Assembly: GCF_000144405.1 (NCBI RefSeq) | Contig: NC_014371.1 | Coordinates: 868,001-932,000 of the forward strand | DNA length: 64,000 nt | Reading direction: 5' to 3' | From: Prevotella melaninogenica ATCC 25845 | Lineage (GTDB): Bacteria > Bacteroidota > Bacteroidia > Bacteroidales > Bacteroidaceae | Part shown: positions 62,876 to 64,000 of the stretch, piece after piece | Layout: each line of letters opens with the position of its first letter | Position numbering within the stretch: position 1 is the stretch's first letter | Position numbers and translations under genes: made by a program | Notes under the pieces: generated by a model | What the model was told of the DNA's origin: nothing | The model's input: the letters and a program-made list of their open reading frames with translations, nothing else | The model's database searches: none

Positions 62876-64000
62876 TTAGTCGCTCAAACCGAAGAGTTCT
62901 TTATAACCTGGGTTTTGCGTTAGCTGCTTGTTGAGCGCACGCTGACTGGTAGGAACCATGCTTAAGTAGTAAGTATCTAACCATCCACCATGTGCAAGTG
63001 GACTCTCGTAGGTATAGATCCAGCCACTTCCAGCACTGTTGTTCTCAGCAGAAGCCCTACCACTTCTCATGATTTCCTCGTAGTCTACAAACTGACCTGA
63101 GTAGGCATTAGCCTTTGGTGCATAGATATTGTCAGTAGCTGTTGTCCACAAACCACAAGGCTGACGATTGACATAATAGGCAGCCTTTGCCCAACGACGA
63201 ATGTCATAGAAGGCAAAGCCCTCACCGAACAACTCAATCTGACGCTCGCGGCGAATCTCCCACAAGACTGGGTTTACATTGTAGTTGCCGAACTTTCCGC
63301 CCTTACCAGTCCACCAAGGAGCATTGCCCTTGTCACGATTAGGGTCGAAACTGTCGTTGATGTCAGCCACTGTCATATGTGCAACACCAGCACGATCGCG
63401 CAGCTTGTTGATAGTCTTATCTGCCACAGCTTGGTCGAACTGCTGCAATTCCCATGCAGCCTCAGCATAGTTCAACAACACCTCTTCAATCTTAAAGATT
63501 GGTTTATCAGCTGTACAGAAAGCCGAAGAACCGGTTGAGAACTCCCACATATCATAGTTCTTCCAGAAGTAGTAACCCGTACGACAACGCATGTATGGTA
63601 CACGAGAGTCGGTCGTGAGGTTAGGGCTCACTGGTGTAAGCGCAGCACCCCAGTTCTGTCCAGGACATCTCTTCATACCCTCACCGCCGTAAGAACCACC
63701 ACGCAAACACTTCTCGTTAGCACCCATATAGTCGATGTAGTAACGATACTTGGCAGCCTCATCAGCTGTAACGACGTGTCCTTGGTTGTTATCACCCGCT
63801 TTCAAGAACTTCCAACTCTTGAAGGTATTCACGTTATCAACCGCCCCTTTATGAGGCGCAACAACGTAAGGAGGCTGGATATTCTGGTAAAGACGAGGGT
63901 CACGATCAGCGAAGGTACCCCACATATCTTTGCCCTTACCACCTTGATAGCCTGACGCTGTATTGCCAATAGGCAAACCATTCTTCATCAAGAACATATC
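62876..64000 (-). CDS. SusD/RagB family nutrient-binding lipoprotein, 5' end outside window
   Basis: The last 374 codons of a SusD-like gene; the frame is open to the window edge so the start is missing. Recognisable SusD features are FKIEEVLLNYAEAAWELQQF (the TPR-like helix), TINKLRDRAGVAHMTVAD, and LWEIRRERQIELFGEGFAFYDIRRW in layout. The tail KQLTQNPGYKELFG is also typical. It would work with a SusC-like TonB transporter, expected upstream beyond the window, to bind glycans or peptides at the cell surface. Confidence 0.93.
   Translation of the reverse strand, partial: DMFLMKNGLPIGNTASGYQGGKGKDMWGTFADRDPRLYQNIQPPYVVAPHKGAVDNVNTFKSWKFLKAGDNNQGHVVTADEAAKYRYYIDYMGANEKCLRGGSYGGEGMKRCPGQNWGAALTPVSPNLTTDSRVPYMRCRTGYYFWKNYDMWEFSTGSSAFCTADKPIFKIEEVLLNYAEAAWELQQFDQAVADKTINKLRDRAGVAHMTVADINDSFDPNRDKGNAPWWTGKGGKFGNYNVNPVLWEIRRERQIELFGEGFAFYDIRRWAKAAYYVNRQPCGLWTTATDNIYAPKANAYSGQFVDYEEIMRSGRASAENNSAGSGWIYTYESPLAHGGWLDTYYLSMVPTSQRALNKQLTQNPGYKELFGLSD

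Overview
The window looks like Bacteroidota DNA, most likely a Prevotella-type oral or gut species. The evidence is promoters of the TTTG-N19-21-TAnnTTTG type, a SusD/RagB protein, a CTnDOT-like conjugation system, a C10 peptidase and a protein with a type IX secretion-like tail. The species assignment is inference.

Positions 1 to about 47.82 kb are one large integrative and conjugative element (ICE) whose left end lies outside the window. Its right end is marked by a tyrosine recombinase gene (46275-47507), a patch of short repeats, and a tRNA-Ser(TGA) gene (47820-47904) whose 3' end faces the integrase. From left to right the element carries: (i) a DNA-processing block on the minus strand (N6-methylase/helicase, topB, DUF3945 protein); (ii) a TetR regulator plus an alpha-oxoamine synthase; (iii) an AT-rich plus-strand cargo island, 9.9-20.9 kb; (iv) mobC-mobB-mobA with a likely oriT; (v) a plus-strand tra operon from traA to a lysozyme; (vi) a second cargo island, 37.4-42.2 kb; (vii) accessory minus-strand genes including PcfJ- and PcfK-like proteins and DUF1896, ending in the integrase.

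Two parts of the cargo stand out. The first island holds a secreted or lipidated set (two lipoproteins, an 864-residue protein, a C10 cysteine protease). It is followed by a radical SAM enzyme with an unusual CX4CX2C cluster, a 49-codon precursor-like ORF directly behind it (17852-18001), a strong hairpin, an outer-membrane barrel protein, and a small exported protein. This reads as an uncharacterised RiPP-like locus. The second island holds a small gene, a complete 5S rRNA ten bases downstream of it, and then an ATG-to-TAA reading frame interrupted by three in-frame TAG codons and closed by a clear terminator. Beyond it, two IS1380-family copies each end about six bases before the start codon of the next gene; one of those genes encodes a HEXXH protease resembling the phage-exclusion protease Lit.

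From 47.9 kb to the right edge is ordinary chromosome: an HI0933-type flavoprotein, a PNPOx/Nim-like protein with an attenuator-like leader, pflA-pflB, a Gfo/Idh/MocA (GH109-like) protein, an RND efflux operon (adaptor, pump, outer-membrane channel), and the end of a susD-like gene. Three chromosomal spacers share a repeat array of about 115 bp that was not seen in the ICE spacers.
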